DNA of 38,008 nt from Kofleriaceae bacterium (lineage in GTDB: Bacteria; Myxococcota_A; Polyangia; Haliangiales; Haliangiaceae). Under the pieces are notes generated by a model. That model was not told the DNA's origin. It made no database searches and saw only the letters and a program-made list of their open reading frames with translations. Position numbers and translations under genes: made by a program. This document shows positions 1-7,406 of the stretch, one piece after another. Position 1 is the stretch's first letter; every line of letters starts with the position of its first letter. Location of the stretch: positions 1-38,008 of the forward strand of contig JABFXX010000449.1 in assembly GCA_013368795.1 (NCBI GenBank), given 5' to 3'.

Positions 1-69
1 GGTCGGCTCGATATCGCGATCCAGGGCGGCGAGATCGCGAGCGTGATGTTCGGGCGCTGCTTTCCGTGA
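1..69 (+). CDS. C-terminal end of an unidentified protein (partial)
   Basis: Reading from base 1 gives 22 codons with high GC3 and then a TGA stop at 67-69. The peptide (GRLDIAIQGGEIASVMF...) reads like the end of a globular protein. The gene begins left of the window, so no function can be given. It ends 5 bp from the stop of the convergent minus-strand gene at 74, a tight tail-to-tail arrangement seen repeatedly in this window. The opposite strand here also reads well (same wobble positions), so the strand assignment is not certain. Confidence 0.4.
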   Translation, partial: GRLDIAIQGGEIASVMFGRCFP

Positions 70-73
70 TCGC

Positions 74-523
74 TCACCACGACGCCCACACGACGATCCG
101 CAGCTGACTCGACGGCTGCGAGCACAGGCGCGACCCGAGCACCGTGGTCGTATCGATCACCGCGGGCCAGCCACCGAGCTGTTGGTCGAGCTCTGGCGCC
201 TCGGGGCGCGCGAGCGCCGCGCAGATCTCGCCCCATTCCGCGTGGGTGTGGCCGAACCAGCCATCACGATACTTCCTGTAGAACCGCTGGTTTTCCTTGT
301 AGGCCGCTCGCACGACGTCGGTGCAGTCCGTCGGAATGCCGCGATAGCCAAACAGCGGGCGAGGGTAGGGATCCTTCGCGAGACCGAACAGATAGTTCGA
401 GATCGCGTCACCGTGGAGAAAGAATGGCTCGAGCGAGAGCACGGGCTGCCAGGACGAGTCCTTGTCGCGCTCGTCGAGCGTCATCCCGTTGTATTCGACC
501 CAGCCTGTGACGGAGTAGGGCAC
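74..523 (-). CDS. Small protein of unknown function
   Basis: I do not recognise this 149-aa product. The reading is clearly coding: GC3 is very high from the start onwards, and the composition (many Trp, Tyr, Phe, Asn, Lys) is unlike the Arg/Ala-rich shadow frames. A GTG at 523 is chosen because GC3 falls sharply upstream although the frame stays open to 622; an ATG at 484 is an alternative. It has no signal peptide or membrane segment, so it is probably cytosolic. The motifs NYLFGLAKDP, RGIPTDC and GWFGHTHAEW are the sort of aromatic, acidic signatures found in small immunity-like proteins, but that is only an impression. The last 25 residues are less convincing; a frameshift near 140-160 would lead into another open frame. 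Confidence 0.5.
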   Translation of the reverse strand: MPYSVTGWVEYNGMTLDERDKDSSWQPVLSLEPFFLHGDAISNYLFGLAKDPYPRPLFGYRGIPTDCTDVVRAAYKENQRFYRKYRDGWFGHTHAEWGEICAALARPEAPELDQQLGGWPAVIDTTTVLGSRLCSQPSSQLRIVVWASW

Positions 524-959
524 GTGTGCCGCCCGGCAAGGACGATCGCGAAGTCTCGACGGTGAAGCAATGCTTTGGGGTGCAACCAAATGCTGCAGGT
601 GGTCCCGATGGGCCGACTGCTAGCTGCGTCGGGGAGCCAGGCGACCGAGGGCGATGCACCGGTGTGGGACCTGCTCGACGAACGCGAGGACATCGAGCCG
701 CGGCATCGAGAGCCGGGCGACCGACGACGGGGGCTTCGAGGACGAGAGCGAGGCCAAGCCTTAGAAGCCGGCGAAAGCCGATCGCGAAGTCGCCACCCCA
801 ACTTGATCGATTTCGTGCGACCGGGCAGCGGTTGGCGGCTCGTCTACGTGACCCAGCTCTTCCAGCTACTGTGAGGTCGCTCACCACCCGGCGAATCTGC
901 TGGGTTTCGGGCGGCCGCCCCATTAACTTCCGCGCCGCTCATTTGTCGGGGGTCCGTGT
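524..959. other. Gene-free strip with broken coding-like fragments
   Basis: No intact gene is supported. Several short stretches have high GC3 in different frames: minus strand 622-761 (46 codons between a TAA and a TAG, containing RLDVLAFVEQVPHRC), and plus strand about 796-874 ending in the peptide GWRLVYVTQLFQLL before a TGA. They cannot be joined without several frameshifts, so the strip is either the remnant of a decayed gene or draft-assembly error. The promoter of the beta-helix gene must lie in its right-hand end; no clear -10/-35 pair is visible there. Confidence 0.35.
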
Positions 960-3900
960 ATGCGTCTTGGTTTCGCGGTTTCGACGTTCCTCGCCATCGT
1001 GCTCGCACCGATTGCCGCGCATGCGGATACGGTGATCGCGGGCGGCAACCTCAGCACCCAGACCTGGACGGCGTCGAATAGCCCGTACATCGTGCAGGGC
1101 GACATCACGGTGATCGCCGGTGCGACGCTGACGATCGATCCAGGCGTCGTCGTGAAGGCGGCGGCGAACAGCGACTCGCAGCTGGCGGGGCGCAGCACCA
1201 GCCGCGTCGAGATCACGGTTGCCGGCTCGCTGGTCGCGAACGGCACGACGGCGCAGCCGATCACGTTCCAGTCGACGACGACGTCGAGTGGCAGCTGGTA
1301 CGGCGTGGTCGCATTGGCGGGCGCGACGCAGGTCAAGCTCGACCACGTCGACATCCAGAACGCGACCTACGGCGTGACGGCCGAGACGACGGGCACCGAG
1401 CTGCAGCTGACGAATTCGAGCGTGACTGCATCATCGAGCTACGGATTGTGGCTGCGTGCGGGAACCCCGACGGTGAATGCAGTGAACGTCGTCAGCAGCG
1501 GCACGTACGGCGTGTATGTCACGGACTCCGCGTCGCCGACGCTGATGAAGTCGGTCGTGCGCAACAGCGGCAATGCGGGCGTGTACATCGTCCATAGCAC
1601 GCCGGGACGGTCGGTGACGGTCGCGAACTGCACGCTGAACGCGAACGGTTCGTACGGCATCATCACAGGCGCTTCGTCGGCAAACGTCGCGACGGTGACC
1701 GTCAAGAACTCGATCATCACCAGCTCGAGCTACGGCATCTACAAGTCGGACAGCGCGAGCTGGAGCGTCACCAACTCGAACATCTGGAACAACACGGGCG
1801 AGAACACGCACCTCATCACGGTCGGCGCGAACATGATCTCGGCGAATCCGCTATACGTGTCGGCGTCGGATCTGAGGCTCACGTCGAACTCGCCGTCGCG
1901 GTTCGGTAGCGACGTCGCGAACGAGGACCAGGGCGCGCTGCCCTACGACGGTGTTGCCACGCCTGGTCTCTACGGTGTGCTGTGGGCGAATACGACGCTT
2001 CTGGCTGCGACGGGCAATTACACGGCAGCGGGCGATCTCAGCGTTGCGCCCGGCGTGACGCTCACGATCGAGCCGGGCGTTACCCTGACGTTCGCGAGCT
2101 CGAGCGACATCATGCTGGCCGGGCAGAGCACGAGCCGCGGCGAGCTGATCGTGCGCGGCACGCTCGTGGCGAACGGCACGGCGGCGAACCCGATCACGAT
2201 CGGTTCGACCTCGACCTCGAGCGGCAGCTGGTACGGCGTCGAGCTCGAGTCGACGTCCCACGACAGCGTGCTCGACGACCTCACGATCCGCCACGCGACG
2301 TACGGCGTGCAGTATCTGTCGACAGGAACTGGCAACCAGCTCTCCAACCTTGTCGTCGAGTCGTCGTCGTCCTACGGGCTCTGGCTGCGCGCCGGATCGC
2401 CGAACCTCGACGCGGTGAGCTCGATCAGCAGCGGCACCTACGGCGTCTACGTCACGGATTCGGCGTCGCCGACGCTCACGCGTTGCATCGTGCGCAACAG
2501 CGGCAACGCGGGCATCTATATCGTGCACAGCACCCCGGGCAAGTCCGTCACGGTGAGTCGCAGCACGCTCAACGCGAACGGCTCGTACGGCATCATCACC
2601 GGCGCGAGCTCGGCCAACGTCGCGACGGTGAGCGTCGTCGGCTCGATCATCACGAGCACGAGCTACGGCGTGTACAAGTCCGATAGCGCGAGCTGGAGCG
2701 TGTCGAGCTCGAATATCTGGAACAACACGAGCGAGAACACGCACCTGATCACGCTCGGCGCGAACATGATCTCGGCGAATCCGCTCTACGTGTCCGCGTC
2801 GGACCTGCGGCTGACCTCGAACTCGCCTTCTCGTTTCGGCGCGCCGGGCAACGAGGATCAGGGCGCGCTGCCGTACGACGGCGTCGCAACGCCTGGCCTC
2901 TACGGCGTGCTGTGGACGAACAGGACACTCACCGCGGCAGGCGGTCCGTACACCGCGTCCGGCGATCTGACGGTCGGTCCGAACGTGACGCTGACGATCG
3001 ATGCCGGTGTGACGCTGACGTTCACCAGCTCGAGCGACATCATGCTCGCTGGTCAGAGCACGAGCCGCGGCGAGCTCACCGTGAGAGGCACGCTCGTCGC
3101 CGACGGCACGCCGGCGAACCCGATCACGATCGGCTCGACCTCGACGTCGAGCGGCAGCTGGTACGGCGTCGATATGGACACGACGGCACACGCGACCGTC
3201 CTCGACAACGTCGTGATTCGTCACGCCACCTACGGCCTGCAGTACCGCTCGACGGGAACGGGCAATCAGCTGACCCGCCTGACGATCGAATCGGCGTCGT
3301 CGTACGGCGCGTACCTGCGCGCGGGTAACCCGGTGCTCTCGGGCGCGACGATCTTCAGCACCGGCACCTACGGCGTGTACGTCACCGACTCCGCGTCGCC
3401 GCAGCTCGTCAACACCGTCGTGCGCAACAGCGGCAACGCTGGCGTGTACATCGTCCACGGCACGCCGGGCCGCTCGGTGACGATCACGAACTGCTCGCTC
3501 AACGCGAACGGCTCGTACGGTGTCATCACGGGCGCGAGCTCGGCGAACGTCGCGACGGTCACGATCACGAACTCGCTCATCACCAGCTCGAGCTACGGCG
3601 TCTACAAGTCGGATAGCGCGAGCTGGTCGGTGTCCTACTCGGACATCTGGAACAACACGAGCGAGAACGCTCACCTCGTCACGCTCGGCGCGGGCATGCT
3701 GTCGGCGAATCCGCAGTACGTGTCGACCGCCGATCTCCACGTCATGGGGACGAGCGTCGCGATCGACGCCGGCACGACCGGCCCGAGCGACGACCTCGAG
3801 GGCCACGCGCGGCCGCTCGACGGCAACGGCGTCGGTGGCCCGCAATGGGACATGGGCGCGTACGAGTACATCTCGATGATCCAGTGCGGCAACGGCGCGG

Positions 3901-4793
3901 TCGAGGGCACCGAGACCTGTGACGACGGCGCGATGAACGGCACGTACGGTCACTGCAACGCGCAGTGCAATGGCCTCGGCCCGCGCTGCGGCGACGGCAC
4001 GATGAACGGCCCAGAGCAGTGCGACGACGGCAACGCGTCGAACACGGACAGCTGCCTCAACACGTGCCAGAACCCGACCTGCGGCGACGGCTTCGTCCGC
4101 GCCGGCGTCGAGCAGTGCGACGACTCGAACTCGTCGAACACCGACGCGTGCCTCGACACGTGCATGACCGCGACGTGCGGCGACGGCTTCGTTCGCGCGG
4201 GCGTGGAGGCGTGTGACGACGGCAACCAGTCCAACAGCGACGCCTGTCTGTCCTCGTGCGTGGTCGCGACCTGCGGCGACGGCTTCACGCAGACCGGCGT
4301 CGAGCAGTGCGACGACGGCAACATGTCGAACACCGACGCGTGCCTCAACGTCTGCCACACCGCGACGTGCGGCGACGGCTTCCAGCAGACCGGCGTCGAG
4401 GGCTGCGACGACGGCAACATGGTCGATACCGATATGTGCTCGAACCTGTGCGTGTCGTCGTCGTGCGGCAACGGCATGGTCGAGGGCTCCGAGCAGTGCG
4501 ACGACGGCAACAAGGTCGAGAGCGACATGTGCCGCAACAACTGCGTCGATGCGCGCTGCGGTGACGGCGTCATCGCCGGCGGTGTCGAGGAGTGCGACGA
4601 CGGCAACACCGACCCCGGCGACGGCTGCGACGAGCTGTGCGCGACCGAGGGCGGAGAGGAGCCGATGCCGACCAACCCCGACGGTGGCGGCGGCTGCTGT
4701 GATTCGTCGACTCGCGGTGGCGAGCTGGGCAGCCTGTTCCTCGCAAGCCTCGTGCTCGTCGGTCTCGGTCGCCGGCGCCGAAACCGCAGGTGA
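960..4793 (+). CDS. Giant parallel beta-helix surface protein with Cys-rich repeats and MYXO-CTERM anchor
   Basis: This 1277-aa protein is secreted and probably kept at the cell surface. Layout: Sec signal peptide (residues 1-22, cleavage after AHA); three tandem 310-residue units (about 23-950) full of short Ser/Thr/Asn-rich rungs such as SSSYGLWLRAG, SGTYGVYVTDSASP and NSGNAGVYIVH, typical of right-handed parallel beta-helices (PbH1/NosD-like); a closing DMGAYEY motif usual at the end of such helices; eight cysteine repeats CGDG...EQCDDGN (from residue 976; TIGR02232/DUF4215-like); then a GGCC motif, a hydrophobic segment and RRRRNRR, a MYXO-CTERM sorting signal. ATG at 960 is preceded by GGGGGT. 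The fold family includes polysaccharide lyases and adhesins; no catalytic residues can be assigned, so an adhesive or structural role is as likely. A long open minus-strand frame over it is a shadow. Confidence 0.93.
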   Translation: MRLGFAVSTFLAIVLAPIAAHADTVIAGGNLSTQTWTASNSPYIVQGDITVIAGATLTIDPGVVVKAAANSDSQLAGRSTSRVEITVAGSLVANGTTAQPITFQSTTTSSGSWYGVVALAGATQVKLDHVDIQNATYGVTAETTGTELQLTNSSVTASSSYGLWLRAGTPTVNAVNVVSSGTYGVYVTDSASPTLMKSVVRNSGNAGVYIVHSTPGRSVTVANCTLNANGSYGIITGASSANVATVTVKNSIITSSSYGIYKSDSASWSVTNSNIWNNTGENTHLITVGANMISANPLYVSASDLRLTSNSPSRFGSDVANEDQGALPYDGVATPGLYGVLWANTTLLAATGNYTAAGDLSVAPGVTLTIEPGVTLTFASSSDIMLAGQSTSRGELIVRGTLVANGTAANPITIGSTSTSSGSWYGVELESTSHDSVLDDLTIRHATYGVQYLSTGTGNQLSNLVVESSSSYGLWLRAGSPNLDAVSSISSGTYGVYVTDSASPTLTRCIVRNSGNAGIYIVHSTPGKSVTVSRSTLNANGSYGIITGASSANVATVSVVGSIITSTSYGVYKSDSASWSVSSSNIWNNTSENTHLITLGANMISANPLYVSASDLRLTSNSPSRFGAPGNEDQGALPYDGVATPGLYGVLWTNRTLTAAGGPYTASGDLTVGPNVTLTIDAGVTLTFTSSSDIMLAGQSTSRGELTVRGTLVADGTPANPITIGSTSTSSGSWYGVDMDTTAHATVLDNVVIRHATYGLQYRSTGTGNQLTRLTIESASSYGAYLRAGNPVLSGATIFSTGTYGVYVTDSASPQLVNTVVRNSGNAGVYIVHGTPGRSVTITNCSLNANGSYGVITGASSANVATVTITNSLITSSSYGVYKSDSASWSVSYSDIWNNTSENAHLVTLGAGMLSANPQYVSTADLHVMGTSVAIDAGTTGPSDDLEGHARPLDGNGVGGPQWDMGAYEYISMIQCGNGAVEGTETCDDGAMNGTYGHCNAQCNGLGPRCGDGTMNGPEQCDDGNASNTDSCLNTCQNPTCGDGFVRAGVEQCDDSNSSNTDACLDTCMTATCGDGFVRAGVEACDDGNQSNSDACLSSCVVATCGDGFTQTGVEQCDDGNMSNTDACLNVCHTATCGDGFQQTGVEGCDDGNMVDTDMCSNLCVSSSCGNGMVEGSEQCDDGNKVESDMCRNNCVDARCGDGVIAGGVEECDDGNTDPGDGCDELCATEGGEEPMPTNPDGGGGCCDSSTRGGELGSLFLASLVLVGLGRRRRNRR
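1027..1964 (+). repeat. Beta-helix repeat unit 1
   Basis: First of three in-frame tandem units inside the surface protein. It is the most divergent at its beginning (the signal-peptide junction) but converges with units 2 and 3 from the ATLTID/LAGxSTSR block onward. Confidence 0.85.
1965..2894 (+). repeat. Beta-helix repeat unit 2 (930 bp)
   Basis: Runs from the GLYGVLWAN motif to the next GLYGVLW motif, exactly 930 bp (310 codons). The blocks SSSDIMLAGQSTSRGEL and GSWYGV occur at the same offset in unit 3, and long nucleotide stretches are identical, which points to duplication or homogenisation rather than ancient divergence. Confidence 0.9.
2895..3744 (+). repeat. Beta-helix repeat unit 3
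   Basis: Third copy, starting GLYGVLWTN. It matches unit 2 closely through the TSENxHL and SANPxYVS region, then runs into a unique capping sequence ending in DMGAYEY. Confidence 0.88.
3885..4644 (+). repeat. Eight Myxococcus-type cysteine-rich repeats
   Basis: Eight repeats of roughly 31 codons, each with the pattern C-G-(D/N)-G ... C-D-D-(G/S)-N ... C ... C. Four regularly spaced Cys per repeat suggest disulfides formed after export. The third repeat has CDDS in place of CDDG. The matching DNA periodicity is coding and is not a CRISPR array. Confidence 0.92.
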
Positions 4794-4853
4794 CCTGTCG
4801 CGCGATGATTCCGGCAATTTCTAGTCTCACTGAAGAGCGGATGCTCGTCGGTA

Positions 4854-4875
4854 AGTGGCCAGTCGAGTAGCCACT
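4854..4875. other. Small inverted repeat downstream of the beta-helix gene
   Basis: AGTGGC and GCCACT arms around a 10-nt loop lie 60 bp after the stop codon of the beta-helix gene. There is no T-tract after it, so an intrinsic terminator is doubtful. The rest of the 153-bp gap to the next gene shows nothing definite. Confidence 0.25.
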
Positions 4876-4946
4876 AAATACTTCGCGTCTCTGCTCTAAA
4901 AAGATCTAGCAATCGATCGACGCAGTGCGGTAGAGGGCGCGTCTAT

Positions 4947-6002
4947 ATGAAGACTGCGCCGATTAGCTTTGCGTTCGCACTCACCCTCTCGGCCCTGGTG
5001 GGCTGCGCCGATCACACCGTCGCCGATGATGGCGACGGCAGTGGCAGCGGCAGCGGCGAGGGCTCCGGCTCGCAAGAGCCGCAGCCGGATCCGAAGCTCG
5101 ACGCGTCGGGCACGTACCGCGTGCGCAGCACGTTCGACATCGCGACGAACATGCCGGGCACCGCGGGCACGATCGTCAACGGCCTGATCGAGGCGACCGA
5201 CGATCCGGATGATCCGATGTCGTGGGTCCTCGACCAGATGCTCGCGCAGATGCAGCCGGGCACGCTCAAGGACATCCTCGTCGGCGCCAAGCCGGTTGTC
5301 GCGGGCTACCTCAACGACGAGCTGATGATGCTCGCGCCCGACCTCGTCGGTACGCTCACCGAGGTCGGCCAGCGCATGGGCGATCTGACGAAGGAATTCG
5401 GCGTCAACGAGAAGCTCACGGTCGGCTACATCGACCAGACGTACGTCGGTCGCATTGTCGTCGATGGCGTGCGGTTCAAGGTCGACACGAACTTCGTCGA
5501 CGTCGCGTTCGCCGATCACGACATCGATGATGTCGTCGTCGAGAGCGTGTTCGTCGGCCTCGAGAACGAGAGCAAGCTCAACATCGGCGAGCACACGGTC
5601 GCACTGCCGTACGGCCAGATCGTCCGCCTTGGCCTCGACACCGCGATCATCCCGGCGATCGATCCGACCGCGCACGACCTCTCGGACCTCCTCGACGATC
5701 TCGTCAACTGCCAGGCGGTTGGCGCGGAGCTCGCGAGCTCGCTCGGGTTCGGCAGCGCGTCGTTCTGGACGGGAGCGTGCAACGCGGGCCTCGACGGCGC
5801 GGCGAACGCGCTCTACGAGCAGCTGGTTCCGTCGTCGTCGGTGCTCGAGCTGCACCTGACGGGCACGTGCCGCGCGTCGGACTCGAACGACGACTGGCAG
5901 GTCGACAAGCTCGCGTCGGGCTACTGGTCGGGCACGATGACGTACGACGCGACCGACGCGCAGCTCGCGCAGCCGGCGACGTTCAGCGGTACGCGCCTCT
6001 GA
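4947..6002 (+). CDS. Lipoprotein of unknown function with Ser/Gly linker
   Basis: The 351-aa product has a lipoprotein signal peptide ending in the lipobox LVGC (Cys about residue 20, Ala at +2), then an acidic, Ser/Gly-repeat linker (GSGSGSGEGSGS) that should hold the globular domain away from the membrane. The globular part (from about residue 50) is acidic and mixed alpha/beta, with no motif I recognise. Four Cys lie in the last third (CQAVGA, GACNAG, TCRASD), possibly disulfide-bonded. The ATG at 4947 is preceded by AGAGGG at a usable distance. It ends 16 bp from the stop of the convergent lipoprotein gene, with no room for a terminator. Probably outer-membrane or surface-exposed by analogy with other Myxococcota lipoproteins. 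Confidence 0.82.
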   Translation: MKTAPISFAFALTLSALVGCADHTVADDGDGSGSGSGEGSGSQEPQPDPKLDASGTYRVRSTFDIATNMPGTAGTIVNGLIEATDDPDDPMSWVLDQMLAQMQPGTLKDILVGAKPVVAGYLNDELMMLAPDLVGTLTEVGQRMGDLTKEFGVNEKLTVGYIDQTYVGRIVVDGVRFKVDTNFVDVAFADHDIDDVVVESVFVGLENESKLNIGEHTVALPYGQIVRLGLDTAIIPAIDPTAHDLSDLLDDLVNCQAVGAELASSLGFGSASFWTGACNAGLDGAANALYEQLVPSSSVLELHLTGTCRASDSNDDWQVDKLASGYWSGTMTYDATDAQLAQPATFSGTRL

Positions 6003-6018
6003 GCGTTACAGGACATAC

Positions 6019-7116
6019 CTACTGAATCGTCGCTGTAAATGTTTCCGCGCGGAACCCGCTGACGCGCGCGTCGACCGTCCAAGTCTTGTTGGGTGAATTC
6101 GGAACGGTCAACTCGCGGTCGCCTTCGATCGTGTTCGCGGCAACATCTTCGGTCGTGAGGTTGATGAGGACATCCGCGAGGCTCGGGGCGCCGTTCGTGT
6201 ACGTCGAGACGTTCGCTGCGGGCGTGCGAATCCCGCGCGGCGCGACAACTCGCAGCGTCTGCGTGGAACCGGCTTCGACGGTGCACGGGCTCCCACATCC
6301 AAGGATCTTCGCCGTGATCTGAGGTGCTGTGAGCTGGATCTCTCCACCGGGCTGTTCCAGGTTGCCAAAGCGTGCAGTGAGCTTCCATTTCTGATCGGAC
6401 GCAGGAACCGGGACGAAATCGCGTGCCGTGATCACGTCACCCTTTTGCTTCAACGTGATCGATCTGGCGTCTGGTTGTGGGATGTCACCGAGAGTCCACG
6501 TGAGCGTGGCATCGCCACCGGAATGGGATGGCAGAGTGATGTCGATCGGCGTCGTGCCGACTCCGCCGGGGAGACTGCAGGTCCCCGTTGCAGGACAGCC
6601 GGCGTACACGATGCCGAGCGTCGGCGCGACGAGGGGCAACGGTGCGGCATCCGCCTTGGGCAGGGTTTCCTCGAGGCCCGCAGCCGCTGTCACGGTAATC
6701 CGCACGTCATCGGCTTCGCGTGTCGGAGGATAGAAGCCGGCGATTACGAGGAGCTTGTCCGTCTTGTCGATGCGCCGGGGCTCGACATCGAAGGCGATCG
6801 TTTCGGGGATTCCGTCGAGCCGTACATCGATGGTCGGCGGCGGGAGCGACGCTGTCGTCTCGAACTCGACATCGTGATACACGACCAGCAGCCGAGCGCG
6901 ATCGACCCCACCGAGTAGTGTGCGGGCTGCGGTGCTCGCGCAGAACGCGGGGAGTCCGAGATCGCCAGCCTTCGCCGGCGTCTCATCGGAGAACAAAGCT
7001 GTCTCCCAGCAGTTGCCTGGTTCGTTGAAGCGCTGGAGCGTGACGCTCAAGCTGGCGGTAGGTTCCGGATCGCAGGCTGCGACCAGGATCAGGAGAAGTG
7101 TTGCGTTGCGCGTCAT
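6019..7116 (-). CDS. Lipoprotein of unknown function, last gene of a three-gene surface operon
   Basis: 365 aa. A signal peptide ends in the lipobox LVAAC; Asp follows the Cys at +2, which in enterobacteria retains lipoproteins in the inner membrane (in Myxococcota the rule is unproven). The mature part is beta-rich with several Pro/Thr-rich segments and pairs of Cys (CGSPC; CPATGTC), suggesting two or three immunoglobulin-like sandwich domains. ATG at 7116 overlaps the stop of the upstream gene as TGATG; a GTG at 7119 would give a 4-bp overlap. Either way translation is coupled to the 93-aa protein. I cannot assign a function; an envelope-associated binding or structural role is inferred from context only. 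Confidence 0.8.
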   Translation of the reverse strand: MTRNATLLLILVAACDPEPTASLSVTLQRFNEPGNCWETALFSDETPAKAGDLGLPAFCASTAARTLLGGVDRARLLVVYHDVEFETTASLPPPTIDVRLDGIPETIAFDVEPRRIDKTDKLLVIAGFYPPTREADDVRITVTAAAGLEETLPKADAAPLPLVAPTLGIVYAGCPATGTCSLPGGVGTTPIDITLPSHSGGDATLTWTLGDIPQPDARSITLKQKGDVITARDFVPVPASDQKWKLTARFGNLEQPGGEIQLTAPQITAKILGCGSPCTVEAGSTQTLRVVAPRGIRTPAANVSTYTNGAPSLADVLINLTTEDVAANTIEGDRELTVPNSPNKTWTVDARVSGFRAETFTATIQ

Positions 7117-7397
7117 CACTTGACCCTGTCGATTCTCGGCTCTTCGGTGTTACCGAACTCGAGCTTCAACGTGCAGCCCTCGGTGGTCGCCGTTCCTCGG
7201 GTGATAGTGACACCGAACGTGGCGCCGCCCGGACTCGACGCGGTGAGTGGGTATGTAGACGGCTCGACGGTGAATCCGTCATCCACCGAGAGAGCAAGAT
7301 CGCCGTTTGCGGTGCTCTCGTAGTTGACGGTGATCTGGAAGGACGTGCCGGACGTGACCGTCGTCGGGACGTCGTGGCCAGTGATTCTGCTCGGCAT
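7116..7397 (-). CDS. 93-aa Ig-like beta protein
   Basis: A single small beta-rich domain with alternating hydrophobic residues, consistent with one immunoglobulin-like or CARDB-like sandwich (segments SFQITVNYES, GDLALSVDDG, GGATFGVTITRG). There is no obvious signal peptide, so how it would reach the envelope is unclear. A strong ribosome site GGGGAG sits 4 nt before the ATG and overlaps the TAG stop of the upstream gene; its own stop overlaps the start of the lipoprotein gene. Its position between two exported proteins suggests that the three products work together. Confidence 0.75.
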   Translation of the reverse strand: MPSRITGHDVPTTVTSGTSFQITVNYESTANGDLALSVDDGFTVEPSTYPLTASSPGGATFGVTITRGTATTEGCTLKLEFGNTEEPRIDRVK

Positions 7398-7406
7398 GTG
7401 TCTCCC

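Noticed and set aside
1..160. Minus-strand frame with a DHG motif (VVSDHGKQ...), suggesting an alkaline-phosphatase or sulfatase fragment
   Set aside because: Needs a frameshift to join the gene at 74-523, shares wobble positions with the plus-strand frame ending at 69, and lacks other family motifs.
3885..4644. Regular DNA repeats that could be taken for CRISPR
   Set aside because: The repeats are in frame, vary at wobble positions and encode Cys-rich modules; there are no unique equal-length spacers.
1851..4817. 988-aa open frame antisense to the beta-helix gene
   Set aside because: Composition is Arg/Ala/Val/His-rich without domains; it mirrors the codon bias of the plus-strand gene, which has clear signal peptide, repeats and sorting tail.
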